Positions 1-8,768 are shown, counted from the stretch's first letter. The stretch is DNA of 34,918 bases from Rhizobium sp. 16-488-2b (GCF_017741815.1 NZ_JAGHMF010000033.1:1-34918); one strand, 5' to 3'. Notes: generated from the letters alone by a model not told the origin. Numbers and translations: made by a program.

Positions 1-299
1 GGGACCAATCAGCATCGCAGCCAATTCAAGAAATCCAGAGCGAAAGTCACCGTCGCCAGCAGCGCCGCCGCCCTCGTTCTGTGAAGCGGCTTATAAGGCT
101 CCAGAGCCAAACAAGTCAACAAGCCTTTTTCAAAAAATCGCAGTTTCTGGCAACTGATTGATTTACCTAGGGAATTTCCAGAAGGCCTGTTTGGGTGCCG
201 GAAATCGCTCCGAAACCGCCGCGATCATGCCCTCTCCCGCCCTGCTTATCGACCAGACACGGGCCGACAGTGGTATGAGCAGGACCGATCTGCCATATA
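1..299. other. Upstream region without recognised gene
   Basis: No convincing gene is seen here. One frame is open from base 1 to a TGA at 79-81 and could be the tail of a gene beginning outside the window, but its short peptide matches nothing I recognise. The stretch around 120-170 is AT-rich compared with its surroundings and may hold promoter elements for the repair operon, although I cannot point to a clean -35/-10 pair. Confidence 0.3.
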
Positions 300-323
300 G
301 TGACGCGCACCATTGAGGATCTG

Positions 324-1589
324 ATGCCGTTTCGCTTCATACACACCGCCGACATTCACCTGGATTCCCCCCTGCGCTCGCTGGCGCTGCGCGATGAAGC
401 GCTGGCCGAACTGATCGGCAACGCCACCCGCGCGGCCTTCGTTTCGATTATCGACCTCTGCCTGGAAGAACAGGTCGACGCATTGATCATTGCCGGTGAT
501 CTCTATGATGGCGACCAGACGTCGATGAAGACAGCGCGTTTTCTGGCCGCGCAGATGCAGCGGCTCAATGCGGCTGACATCGCTGTCTATAAGATACGCG
601 GCAATCATGATGCGCTGTCCAAGATCACCCAGGAGCTGGTGCTCCCTGACAACGTCAAGGTGTTCGGCGGGCGCGCTGAAGCCGTCGAGCGCGTCAAGGA
701 TGGTCTCGATATCGCGATCCACGGCTTGAGCTTCGCCAAGCCGCAAGCCCCGGAATCGCTGCTGCCGAAATTCAAGGCGCCGGTCGCGGGCGCGGTCAAC
801 ATCGGTATCATGCATACAAGCCTCGCCGGTGCACAGGGGCACGATGTCTATGCGCCGTGCAGTGTCTCGGAGCTGCATGCTTCCGGCTTCGACTATTGGG
901 CGCTTGGGCATATCCACCAGCGGACACACCATCAGGGGGCGCGCACGGTGATCATGCCCGGCATGCCGCAGGGCCGCGACATCAACGAGGCCGGCGCCAA
1001 GACCGTATCGCTGGTGACGATCGCGGATGACCGTACGATCACCATAGAGGAGTGTCTGACCAGCGTCGCGCAGTTCGAGCGCGTGAGCGTCGATCTCACC
1101 GATATCTCGGAATGGCGCGAGGCGGCGGGCGCCATCGAGCTGGCGCTTGCGCGACAACGCGAGAGGACTGCCTCGCCCCACCTCGTCGCTCGCTTGCGGC
1201 TTATCGGACAAACGCCGCTCTCCTGGCGGCTGCATCGCGACATCGATCTGTTGCGCACCGAGGCCGAGGAGCGCGGTGATCGTATTGGCCAGACCTGGAT
1301 CGAGAAGCTGGAGCTTGGCGTGCACACGCCCGAAGAGGTCGGCAAGGCAACAGCCGATCCTGTCATCGAGCTTGGCCAGCTGATGCGTGACAGGGTCATG
1401 GCGAGCGCCGGCTTTCGCGACGAGATCGGTGAGATGGTCAAGGATCTGCTCGCCGATCTGCCGCCGGAGAGCCGTCGCTTTGCCGGCGACGACCCGGCGA
1501 GCTTCGAGCGCTTTATCGACGAATTGATGCTTGACGGCGCCGACGACATCACCGCGCGGATGAAGACCTGGGATCACGGAGAGAACTGA
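324..1589 (+). CDS. DNA repair metallophosphoesterase, SbcD/Mre11/YhaO type
   Basis: This 421-aa protein is predicted to be the nuclease subunit of an Mre11/Rad50-like (SbcD/SbcC, YhaO/YhaN) complex that processes DNA ends in the cytoplasm. The calcineurin-type metallophosphoesterase motifs are visible in order: HTADIHLDSPL near the N-terminus, GDLYDGD, RGNHD and GHIHQR. These supply the metal-binding Asp, His and Asn residues. The ATG at 324 is preferred over an in-frame GTG at 300 because GAGG lies 5 nt upstream of it and the protein then begins directly at the beta strand carrying the first motif. The stop codon overlaps the start of the downstream ATPase gene by one base, so the two are translationally coupled. 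The C-terminal third (after about residue 270) would be the capping and partner-binding region. The fold is certain; the exact in vivo substrate is inferred. Confidence 0.9.
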   Translation: MPFRFIHTADIHLDSPLRSLALRDEALAELIGNATRAAFVSIIDLCLEEQVDALIIAGDLYDGDQTSMKTARFLAAQMQRLNAADIAVYKIRGNHDALSKITQELVLPDNVKVFGGRAEAVERVKDGLDIAIHGLSFAKPQAPESLLPKFKAPVAGAVNIGIMHTSLAGAQGHDVYAPCSVSELHASGFDYWALGHIHQRTHHQGARTVIMPGMPQGRDINEAGAKTVSLVTIADDRTITIEECLTSVAQFERVSVDLTDISEWREAAGAIELALARQRERTASPHLVARLRLIGQTPLSWRLHRDIDLLRTEAEERGDRIGQTWIEKLELGVHTPEEVGKATADPVIELGQLMRDRVMASAGFRDEIGEMVKDLLADLPPESRRFAGDDPASFERFIDELMLDGADDITARMKTWDHGEN

Positions 1590-4500
1590 TGCGCCTTCGC
1601 CGTCTCGACCTGACCCGCTACGGGAAATTCACCGACCATTCGATCGACTTCGGCGAGCGCTCCAAGGGCAAGCCGGACCTGCACATTATATACGGCCTGA
1701 ACGAGGCCGGAAAATCGACGACATTCGATGCCTTTCTCGATCTGCTTTTCGGGTTCGGGGCCACCAGCAAATACGACTTCATTCATCCCTATAGTACCAT
1801 GCAGATCGGCGCGCGGCTGGAGTTCGACGGTGCCGAGCATGAGCTCGTGCGGCTGAAGCGTCGGACCGGTAGTCTCGTCGACAGCAGCGGTCAGCCGGTC
1901 AACGAGGGCATGCTGTCGACGGCACTCGGCGGGATTGGACGCGATGCTTACAGGACGATGTTTTCGCTCGACGACCACTCCTTGAAGGAGGGCGGCCAGG
2001 CGATCATCCAAAGCAAGGGCGAGCTGGGCGAATTGCTGTTTTCGGCAAGCTCGGGGCTCGCCGGCCTAAATAGGTCACTCGTCATGGCGGCCGACGATGC
2101 GGCGGCCATCCATCGCAAGCGTTCGTCAAGCACGAAGCTCGCCGAGTTGAAGCGAGCGTTGGAGACGCTGAAGAACGAGCGCAACGCCATCGATACCTTC
2201 GCGGCCGCCTATTCGGTGCTTTCGGCGACATTGTCGCAGGCCAGTGCATCCTATGATGCCGCAGGCGCCGAGTTGGCCGAGGCCAAGCTTCGGCACACGG
2301 AGCTGAGCCGCATTCTCTCGACACTGCCGCTGACCTCAGAACTCGATCGCCTGGCGGCGGAATTCGCTGGTCTTGGCGAATTGCCGCGCCCGCCGGCGGA
2401 TTGGTTCGTGCTGCTGCCGCAGCTTTCGCGCGACGAGACACGACTGCAGGCACTCACAGAGACCGCGGAACGCTCCATTCGGCAGCTGTCGGATGAGATC
2501 GATGGCATGATCGTGGATGAACAGGCGCTATCGATCGCCGCGATTATGGAGACGCTTGAGATCGGGCGAGCACGCTACCGGGCGGCAGCGGATGATCTGC
2601 CGAAACGCAGAATTGCCCTGGCCGAGCAGGAAGGTGTCCTGTCGCGGTTGCTCTTCGATCTCGATCAGGCGGGACATGAAAATCCGGAGAGATTGCTGCT
2701 ACCGGCTCCATCCGTCGGTGCCATCCGCGATTTGATGCAGAAACGCTCGGGGATCGACGCTGAAATCGCCTCCGCTGAGCGCGAGCTCAAGCGCGCGAAG
2801 GATACCCTCAACCGCTTGAATGAGGATGCGGCTGAGTTTGGTGATGGAACCGAGATGGCCCCAGACACGCAATCGCGCATCGAGAGCGCGCTGGCAAGGC
2901 TGACGGATACCGACCTGCTCTCTCGTCTTGCAATCGAGGAGCGGTCTTATCGTCAGCTGCAGCGCAATTTCGATGAGCGGACAGCGCTGCTGGCGCTCTG
3001 GTCGGGTGATATCCATGATCTGAAGGACATGAAGGCTGCGGAAGCCCGGCAGCTGGATATGTGGCGATCGCAGGCGACGTCTATCGACAAGCGCGTGAAC
3101 GAGCATCGCGGCAAGCTTCGCGAGCTCACCAGCGAGCGGGCCGCGAGTTCGGCGCGGATCGCCGCCTTCGCGAGCGAGGGTACGGTCGACGACGGCGCGG
3201 CGCAGGCACTGCGCGGCGCGCGCGACGCGGCTTGGCAGAACCATCTCGCCACGCTCGACGGCGCCACCGCTTCGATATTCGAGCAGGCGATGCGGCAAGA
3301 CGATGCCGCGACAGACAATCGGCTGGCGCGCGCCAAGGAGCTCGCCGAGCTCCGGCAGCTGACGCTTGCAGCCGCCGCCAGCGCGGCCGCCATCGACCGG
3401 CAGCAGGAGCTGCTTGCGGAAGCACTGGAGGAACACGATGGATTGGCGGACAAGATCAGCGCTTATTTGCCTGACGCTGTCGAGGCCGGACCGGATGCGT
3501 TGGAGCGGCTCTTGGCGCTTGAGAGCTGGACCGGCAGGCGGAGTGCTGCGCTTTCGGCCCGGGATGATCTAAAGAAAAGCGAGTATGAACTGGAGGCGCT
3601 CCGCTCTGAACTCGGGCGACATCGTGTTGAGCTTGAGGCAGCCCTAACCGAGGTCGGCGCGCGGTTTGATGCCGACATGCCGGTCGCAAATCTGACGCGG
3701 GCCGTGACAAGACTACTCGCCGACAGCAAAAGCCGGGAGGAGGCGCGCGCCAACCATAAGAAGGCGGTGAGCGGCCTGACGCGCGATATTGCGGAGCGGG
3801 AGCGCGACCATCAGCAAGCTGTCCTTTCTGGGGATACATGGCGTGATGCCTGGGCGGAGGCGCTGTCAGGCACATGGTTTGCCGACAAGGCAACATCCGT
3901 CGCCGCCATCGGCGCTATTTTGTCTACCCTTGCAAGCTTGCCCGGCGTCCTGAAGGAGCGTCAGGATCTGACACAGCGGGTGTCAGCGATGGAGAATGAC
4001 CAGCGGCAGTTTCGCGCCGAGCTGGCCAACATTCTTGGACAGACAGAGGGCGACATCCATTCAGCCGATGTGCTCGCCGCCGCCAATGCGCTTGTCGAAC
4101 GCTACAACACCGCCTTGCGTGATCAGCAGCATCGCGCGGACCGACAGGCCACGCTCGAAAAGCTGCAAGCCGGTCGGCAGGCGCTCGACGCGGAGCTTGC
4201 CGTTCACAATGCCCGCAAGGCGGAACTGACCGGCTATTTCGGCGCCGACACGCTGGCGGCTGTCGGAAGCTACCTTGAGGCGGCCAAGGAGCGCGACCGG
4301 ATCGAACGGCGCATGGCGGAGCTTCGCGAGCAGATTGCCCATGGGCTACGCGCCAGGACATATGAGGACGCAGGAAGACTGTTATCGGAGATAGACGCCG
4401 CCGAAGTGGAGCATAGCGCGCTGAGCCTTGCTGCCCGGATCGACGATCTGACGGAGCGCGCGCGGATGCTCTATTCCGACATGACCCGCGCCAAGGACAA

Positions 4501-5062
4501 GCTCGATGCCGTTGGCGGCGACGACGGGGTTGCCCGTATCGAAGCGAAGCGGCGGACTATTTTGCTTGAGATCGAGGCGCTCGCCATTCGCTACCTGACA
4601 CTGCGAACCGGCACACTGGCCGCCGAACAGGCGCTTCATCTCTACCGCGACAAGCATCGCAGCTCGATGATGAACCGCGCTTCGCAGGCGTTTCAGACGA
4701 TCACCGGCGGCAATTATTCGGGCCTCGCCACGCAGCCGGACAAGGAAAAGGAGATCCTGATCGGCGTATCGCGCGATGGCGGATCGAAACTCGCAGATTC
4801 CATGTCGACCGGAACGCAATTTCAGCTCTATCTGGCGCTCAGGCTGGCCGGTTATGAGGAGTTCGCCGCCGTTAGGCCGGCTGTGCCCTTCGTTGCCGAC
4901 GACATCATGGAGAGCTTCGATAATCCCCGCTCCGAAGAGGTCTTCCGCCTGCTTGGGGAGATGGCGAAGATGGGCCAGGTCATCTATCTCACGCACCATC
5001 TACATTTGTGCGAGATCGCCAAATCCGTCGTTCCCCAGGTGAAGATCCATCAGCTGGGATAG
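1589..5062 (+). CDS. SMC/Rad50-like coiled-coil ATPase, YhaN type
   Basis: This 1157-aa protein is the predicted ATPase partner of the upstream nuclease. The N-terminus carries a Walker A motif (GLNEAGKST, about residues 38-46). The C-terminus carries an ABC signature-like STGTQFQLYLALRLA, a Walker B strand (VPFVADDIMESFD) and a switch histidine (YLTHH), so the two halves would assemble one head domain around a long arm. The middle (about residues 180-1000) is rich in Glu, Arg, Leu and Ala with heptad-like coiled-coil character. Only one cysteine (HLC, near the C-terminus) is present, so there is no CxxC zinc hook of the Rad50/SbcC kind; this fits YhaN-like rather than SbcC proteins. The start overlaps the upstream stop (TGATG), with GGAG about 8 nt before it. 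Assignment to the Rad50-like superfamily is firm; the YhaN subgroup is inferred. Confidence 0.9.
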   Translation: MRLRRLDLTRYGKFTDHSIDFGERSKGKPDLHIIYGLNEAGKSTTFDAFLDLLFGFGATSKYDFIHPYSTMQIGARLEFDGAEHELVRLKRRTGSLVDSSGQPVNEGMLSTALGGIGRDAYRTMFSLDDHSLKEGGQAIIQSKGELGELLFSASSGLAGLNRSLVMAADDAAAIHRKRSSSTKLAELKRALETLKNERNAIDTFAAAYSVLSATLSQASASYDAAGAELAEAKLRHTELSRILSTLPLTSELDRLAAEFAGLGELPRPPADWFVLLPQLSRDETRLQALTETAERSIRQLSDEIDGMIVDEQALSIAAIMETLEIGRARYRAAADDLPKRRIALAEQEGVLSRLLFDLDQAGHENPERLLLPAPSVGAIRDLMQKRSGIDAEIASAERELKRAKDTLNRLNEDAAEFGDGTEMAPDTQSRIESALARLTDTDLLSRLAIEERSYRQLQRNFDERTALLALWSGDIHDLKDMKAAEARQLDMWRSQATSIDKRVNEHRGKLRELTSERAASSARIAAFASEGTVDDGAAQALRGARDAAWQNHLATLDGATASIFEQAMRQDDAATDNRLARAKELAELRQLTLAAAASAAAIDRQQELLAEALEEHDGLADKISAYLPDAVEAGPDALERLLALESWTGRRSAALSARDDLKKSEYELEALRSELGRHRVELEAALTEVGARFDADMPVANLTRAVTRLLADSKSREEARANHKKAVSGLTRDIAERERDHQQAVLSGDTWRDAWAEALSGTWFADKATSVAAIGAILSTLASLPGVLKERQDLTQRVSAMENDQRQFRAELANILGQTEGDIHSADVLAAANALVERYNTALRDQQHRADRQATLEKLQAGRQALDAELAVHNARKAELTGYFGADTLAAVGSYLEAAKERDRIERRMAELREQIAHGLRARTYEDAGRLLSEIDAAEVEHSALSLAARIDDLTERARMLYSDMTRAKDKLDAVGGDDGVARIEAKRRTILLEIEALAIRYLTLRTGTLAAEQALHLYRDKHRSSMMNRASQAFQTITGGNYSGLATQPDKEKEILIGVSRDGGSKLADSMSTGTQFQLYLALRLAGYEEFAAVRPAVPFVADDIMESFDNPRSEEVFRLLGEMAKMGQVIYLTHHLHLCEIAKSVVPQVKIHQLG

Positions 5063-5095
5063 GCGTTTGAACATACGGCGGCAGCGAGATCGAGG

Positions 5096-5983
5096 TCAGA
5101 ATGTCTTGACGGCCTCCGCGTTCTCGATCGCCGCGACATCACCCGGCCGATCGCGCTTGACGTATTCATTGACGAGCGGAGCGGAGACGGCCGGATTGCT
5201 GAAGCTCCAGATTCCGGAGCGCACGCCTTCCATGACGGTGGCGTAGACCGCGAGATCGATCGCCTGCCGGACGGCGAGCTGCGTCGGCTCGTTGCGGGTG
5301 TAACCGGCCTCGATCTGCAGCAACTTGTCCGTCGAGACGAACTTGTAGACATTGGCGTTCACGCCGGCGGAATAGACGGTCTTCGTCGTCGTGACGCTCA
5401 GGAGCACCTCGCCCGTCTGCACCGAGACGATGCGCACGCCGACAGTGACCACGTCGCGGCGATATTGTGCATCGGCGCCGATGCCGAGGAAATTCGCTCC
5501 GACGCCGCCAGTGATGGTGTTGGCGTCGTAGGTCAGGATGCCGCCTTGAACGATGAGCCCGGCGAAGCGGATGGGCGGCAATGTCTTCATCGCGTCCATC
5601 GAATATTCCTGCCGCGTCGCGCGGATCAGCTGGCGCTCCTGCAGAAGATCGTTCAGGCCCGTGCGCTCGACCACGGTAAACCAGTTGCCGCCGCCCGCGC
5701 GCTTCAGCGCGTCGATGATCAGGCCGGAGCCACCCTGGGTTACGGCCCGGGAGAACACAGCGACATTGTCGTTCGGCTCATTCTTGCCGGTGAGATCGGG
5801 GAACTGGTAGACGGCGATATCGACCTTCTTGGCCGGCGGCGGAAGGTTTTCGAGGTTGGTGCGTGTCGGCGACGGCGGTGTCACCACCGGCGGCTCCTGA
5901 AGCGGTTCCTTGGTGGCTGTTGTCTCCACGCAGCCCGTAAGCAGCAAGGCACTAAGGATAGCGAGAACTCGAACCATTTTCAT
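5096..5983 (-). CDS. csgG: Curli secretion channel lipoprotein CsgG
   Basis: This 295-aa protein is the predicted outer-membrane lipoprotein pore through which curlin subunits leave the periplasm. It has a lipoprotein signal with lipobox LLTGC about 17 residues in, followed by a Pro/Thr-rich linker, and then the CsgG fold with recognisable stretches such as VAVYQFPDLTG-like (here IAVYQFPDLTGKNEPND), FTVVERTGLNDLLQERQLIR and VTVGVRIVSVQTGEVLLSV. The length is close to that of E. coli CsgG. The ATG at 5983 is chosen over one at 5998 because GGAAG lies about 7 nt upstream and the signal peptide then starts cleanly. It is the last gene of the curli operon, 31 nt after csgF. It converges with the YhaN-like gene, and the 33-nt gap holds no obvious terminator. 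Confidence 0.92.
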   Translation of the reverse strand: MKMVRVLAILSALLLTGCVETTATKEPLQEPPVVTPPSPTRTNLENLPPPAKKVDIAVYQFPDLTGKNEPNDNVAVFSRAVTQGGSGLIIDALKRAGGGNWFTVVERTGLNDLLQERQLIRATRQEYSMDAMKTLPPIRFAGLIVQGGILTYDANTITGGVGANFLGIGADAQYRRDVVTVGVRIVSVQTGEVLLSVTTTKTVYSAGVNANVYKFVSTDKLLQIEAGYTRNEPTQLAVRQAIDLAVYATVMEGVRSGIWSFSNPAVSAPLVNEYVKRDRPGDVAAIENAEAVKTF

Positions 5984-6014
5984 ACGCGGTACTTCCACGA
6001 GACGTTGAGACGCT

Positions 6015-6440
6015 TTACGGGGTCGCAGGCACGGTCACGTTAGTGATCGTCGAGCCGTCATTGATGCTGATCTGGATTTCGCCACCGACGCGCACGAACG
6101 AGATCGTCGTTCCCGCCAGCGTGTAGCTCCCGCTCGTCTGGGCATTCGCGCCGAACAGAGATTCGGTGATCTGGTTGGCCAGTGAGGCATAGAGCTGGCT
6201 GGTTAGCTGATTGGCAAACATCTGCCCGGGGGTCAGGGCCGAGGAGCCTGAAAGCGCGGACTTGCCGCTGTCCTTGTGCTGGTTCTGTGCATCGGCCTGC
6301 GACATCATCCAGTTGCCGTTCAGCGGGCTGCCGCCGAAGGACGGATTGACGGGCGTGTATACCAGGCTGCCTGCCTGCGCCGCGCAGGCAGAGGCCAGAA
6401 CCGCCAGGCCAACCACTACACTTCTCAGACGCTGTGCCAT
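6015..6440 (-). CDS. csgF: Curli assembly protein CsgF
   Basis: This 141-aa secreted protein is a predicted CsgF, which works at the CsgG channel to couple secretion to nucleation on the cell surface. A signal peptide (about residues 1-23, ending ACAAQA) is followed by the family's characteristic beginning LVYTPVNPSFGGSPLNGNW and a QADAQNQ segment, matching the asparagine-rich N-terminal CsgF motif that plugs the CsgG pore. The C-terminal half forms predicted beta strands. The start has a GAGGTAAAGG stretch upstream. The gene begins 5 nt after the csgB-like stop, which places it firmly in the curli operon. Confidence 0.9.
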   Translation of the reverse strand: MAQRLRSVVVGLAVLASACAAQAGSLVYTPVNPSFGGSPLNGNWMMSQADAQNQHKDSGKSALSGSSALTPGQMFANQLTSQLYASLANQITESLFGANAQTSGSYTLAGTTISFVRVGGEIQISINDGSTITNVTVPATP

Positions 6441-6445
6441 CGCCT

Positions 6446-6913
6446 TTACCTCTGACTGAACTGTTGGACCGTGATCGTCTGCCCGCTGACCGTCGAGGAA
6501 AGGCCGTAGCTCAGGCCATTGCCCATCTGCGTCTGCAAGACCGTGTTGTTGCTTCCGGTCAGCACAACGCTGGCGCTGTTATTGTTGCCGACCTGCAGAC
6601 TCTCGACCGCGTTTGCATTGCCAGTCACCGAATAGGAGACCCAGTTGCCGTCGCCGATCTGCGTCTCGGAAATCCGGTTCGCGGCGCCGTTCTGCGTGAT
6701 CGAAGCGGTGTTGTTCGACCCCGTCTGTTCGACCAACGCGACATTGCCGCCGCTGCTTGGCGCGGCCGTGCTGGCGGGCTGCGGCGCCAACAGATAATTT
6801 CCGAGATCGGTATAAGCCGATCCCGCATCCTGCGCAGAGGCCGTTGCGCCGGTGAGCGCGAAAATGAGCCCGGCTGTCGCCGACGCGAATTGCAAGGCTG
6901 ATCTATTTGCCAT
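6446..6913 (-). CDS. csgB: Minor curlin subunit, CsgB-like
   Basis: This 155-aa curlin-repeat protein has a signal peptide ending ATASAQ (about residue 28), then about 40 residues of linker, then roughly five to six imperfect units of the Q-x-G-x-x-N type (VEQTGSNN, ITQNGAAN, TQIGDGN, LQVGNNN, VLTGSNN, TQMGNG). The tail TVSGQTITVQQFSQR recalls the C-terminal end of nucleator-type subunits. The short length and the position upstream of csgF suggest a CsgB-like nucleator rather than the bulk subunit, but CsgA and CsgB cannot be separated by sequence alone. The start at 6913 is chosen because a signal peptide follows directly and GAGG precedes it; an extended frame to 7069 lies on csgH. The start overlaps the csgH stop by 11 nt. 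Confidence 0.8.
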   Translation of the reverse strand: MANRSALQFASATAGLIFALTGATASAQDAGSAYTDLGNYLLAPQPASTAAPSSGGNVALVEQTGSNNTASITQNGAANRISETQIGDGNWVSYSVTGNANAVESLQVGNNNSASVVLTGSNNTVLQTQMGNGLSYGLSSTVSGQTITVQQFSQR

Positions 6914-7232
6914 TGGAGACCTCGTCGAAAACGCATTCGAACTCGGCGCCCAGCGCGTCGCCGGTGAGTTGCACGCGAACGCGCGTGCCCCTGGCGTAAT
7001 CGAGCTTCGATTCACCGACGAAAACGGGATCGCTGGTCGGAATGCTGAAGGAGCCGGATTGCGTGACATTGGAATTGCCGCTCCGGCCCTCCTTGAGAAC
7101 CTCGAAGCGATATTTGCCGAAAGCCGGCACGGGACTGACGATCCGCCCCCTCAGGCGGATTGCGCTCTTCGAGCGCGTGGCATCGACCGTGCACGAAATT
7201 GCGGGGGGAGACCCCATATCCATTCCACCCAT
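6903..7232 (-). CDS. csgH: Curli assembly modulator CsgH-like
   Basis: This 109-aa predicted beta-sandwich protein lies between two curlin genes. CsgH is the alphaproteobacterial functional counterpart of CsgC, a periplasmic chaperone that delays amyloid formation. Visible segments are AIRLRGRIVSPVPAFGKYRF, SGNSNVTQSGSFSI and a C-terminal GAEFECVFDEVSNG, with two cysteines (near residues 14 and 101) that could pair. A strong ribosome site (AGGAGG, 6 nt spacing) supports the ATG at 7232, followed by two more in-frame ATGs at 7223 and 7217. No Sec signal peptide is visible from any of these, which is odd for a periplasmic protein. Identity rests on gene context plus general pattern, so confidence is moderate to good. 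Confidence 0.75.
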   Translation of the reverse strand: MGGMDMGSPPAISCTVDATRSKSAIRLRGRIVSPVPAFGKYRFEVLKEGRSGNSNVTQSGSFSIPTSDPVFVGESKLDYARGTRVRVQLTGDALGAEFECVFDEVSNGK

Positions 7233-7250
7233 TCCACCCCTCCTGTGGAA

Positions 7251-7273
7251 GTGGGGCGGCGTAGCCGCCCCAC
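7251..7273. terminator. Perfect hairpin between csgA-like and csgH
   Basis: A 10-bp perfect stem (GTGGGGCGGC / GCCGCCCCAC) with a 3-nt loop lies just after the csgA-like stop and immediately before the csgH ribosome site. There is no U-tract in either direction, so it looks less like a full terminator than an mRNA 3'-end stabiliser or partial attenuator. Such an element would let the major subunit transcript outnumber the downstream assembly genes. Confidence 0.6.
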
Positions 7274-7287
7274 TGTATGCACTGCGG

Positions 7288-8520
7288 TTAATTCTGAACG
7301 ATGGTTGCGACGTGGCCGCTACCGGTCTGCGAGGTCACCGAGACGTTGCCGTAGTTCGTCTGGGTGACGGACGCGAGGTTGCTCGTCCCGTTCTGCGCGT
7401 AGCTCACATAGTTGTTGGTGCCGGTCTGGCTGATCTGAGCCTCGTTTTCCTGGCCTGCGCTACCACCATACTGCGAGCCGAAGCTCTTGTTCGAGTTACC
7501 ACTCTGCGTGATCGTAGCGATCGCATAGTTGCCCTGATTGCTCAGGACATAGTTGCTGTCACCAGTCTGATTGATCTGCGCGCTCGCATAATTGCCGGTT
7601 TGGCTGGTATTGATATAGTTGCCGTAGCCTGTCTGCGAGCCGTTGACGACGCTGTAGCTTCCCGTCTGCGAATTGATCAACTGGTTGTTATTGCCCTGCT
7701 GAACAAACGGCGTGTCGGAGGAAAGGCTACCGTCCGAGAGACCAATCGCGTTGTTGTTGCCGCTCTGAACTGAGCTCGCGTAGTTGCCCGAGCCGATTTG
7801 CCAAATATTCGCGCCCAGCCAATCACCGCTCTGTGTGATGGCCAGACCATTGCCGTCACCTGCACCCTGCACCGCGACAGCGTAGTTGAGACTTGCCGAG
7901 GTTTGGTTGATCGCAATGTTGTTGTTGCTACCATTGACCGGATACCAATTGCCGGTCACGTCCTGTGCCCAGTTACCCACGGCCTGGCGCGTAAATGCCA
8001 ATCCGCCGGTACCGTTTTGCGTGACTGAGATGTTGTTGTTGTTGCCGCCCTGCACGATGTCAAAGGCGTTGTTGTTACCAGCCTGATAGACCCCGGCCTT
8101 GCTGCCGTTCGACGACGAATCCTGAACGATCGTGTCGTAGTTCGGCGAGTTGGTCCAGCCGACATTCGGCCTACCGTTGTTCGTGCCATTCTGCTGAAGC
8201 TCGACATCACCATTGAAGCCGGCCTGAGAGATATGGGCGGTGTTGGTCGTACCGGATTGGAAACCGGCAGCATCGCGGGAGACCCAGTTGTTGTTGCCGG
8301 TCTGCGTGATCGTCAACTGGTTGTCACCGGTTCCGCCGCCGTTCTGCTGCAGGAAATAGTTCCCGCCACTGCCGACATGGTTGCCGCTACCACTTTGCGT
8401 GATCGTCGCGTCCTGGCTCGAGTCGAGCTGATTGAGGTAGATAGTATTATTGTCCGCGAAAGCAGACGATGCGCCAAGAAGCGCGACGACAGCCGTAGAC
8501 AAAAGAAGTTTCATTCTCAT
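7288..8520 (-). CDS. csgA: Large major curlin subunit, CsgA-like
   Basis: This 410-aa secreted curlin-repeat protein is the predicted main structural subunit of extracellular amyloid fibres. A signal peptide (MRMKLLLSTAVVALLG, cleaved after about residue 22, AFA-DN) is followed by about 27 imperfect strand units of the Q-x-G-x-x-N type (ITQSGSGN, ITQTGNNN, LQQNGTNN, YQAGNNN, IVQGGNNN and so on) running to the last residue. E. coli CsgA has five two-strand repeats, so this subunit is more than twice as long. The start at 8520 is supported by GGAGG 6 nt upstream; the frame stays open to 8625, but that extension has no signal-like start. It is the first gene of the minus-strand curli operon. Confidence 0.88.
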   Translation of the reverse strand: MRMKLLLSTAVVALLGASSAFADNNTIYLNQLDSSQDATITQSGSGNHVGSGGNYFLQQNGGGTGDNQLTITQTGNNNWVSRDAAGFQSGTTNTAHISQAGFNGDVELQQNGTNNGRPNVGWTNSPNYDTIVQDSSSNGSKAGVYQAGNNNAFDIVQGGNNNNISVTQNGTGGLAFTRQAVGNWAQDVTGNWYPVNGSNNNIAINQTSASLNYAVAVQGAGDGNGLAITQSGDWLGANIWQIGSGNYASSVQSGNNNAIGLSDGSLSSDTPFVQQGNNNQLINSQTGSYSVVNGSQTGYGNYINTSQTGNYASAQINQTGDSNYVLSNQGNYAIATITQSGNSNKSFGSQYGGSAGQENEAQISQTGTNNYVSYAQNGTSNLASVTQTNYGNVSVTSQTGSGHVATIVQN

Positions 8521-8594
8521 TTTCGTCCTCCAATTGCGAGAATTTCTTTTTGCCGCTTGCATTCGGAACTGACGCAATACACTCAATGTTACCG

Positions 8595-8660
8595 ATTTCT
8601 TAATAAAGCACACAAATATATACATTATACAACTGTAAATCGATTCAAACGGGGATCATC
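8595..8660 (-). promoter_or_regulatory. Probable curli operon promoter
   Basis: The gap between csgA-like and the divergent secreted-protein gene is strongly AT-rich, unlike its surroundings. On the minus strand a perfect TATAAT is present (plus-strand 8624-8629), preceded by TTTACAG and GTTTGAA stretches that could act as imperfect -35 elements. It would give a leader of about 90-100 nt before the csgA-like start. The position is an inference; no regulator site such as a CsgD box was recognised. Confidence 0.4.
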
Positions 8661-8768
8661 CAAAAGGGGTACATAATTCTTCTCTAATATTCCAAGATCC
8701 GCGTTGAACATTTGCCGCGACTAGTGTTGTTTGATGCAAAACACGGGAATTGACGGGAGGAGCGATCG

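Noticed and set aside
246..1577. 443-aa minus-strand open frame opposite the metallophosphoesterase gene
   Set aside because: It lies fully antisense to a gene with clear catalytic motifs; its own product has no recognisable domain and reflects GC-rich codon bias.
7288..8520. CRISPR-like or tandem DNA repeat array in the csgA-like gene
   Set aside because: The repetition is at protein level (curlin units) with diverged DNA and no spacers; it is a coding repeat.
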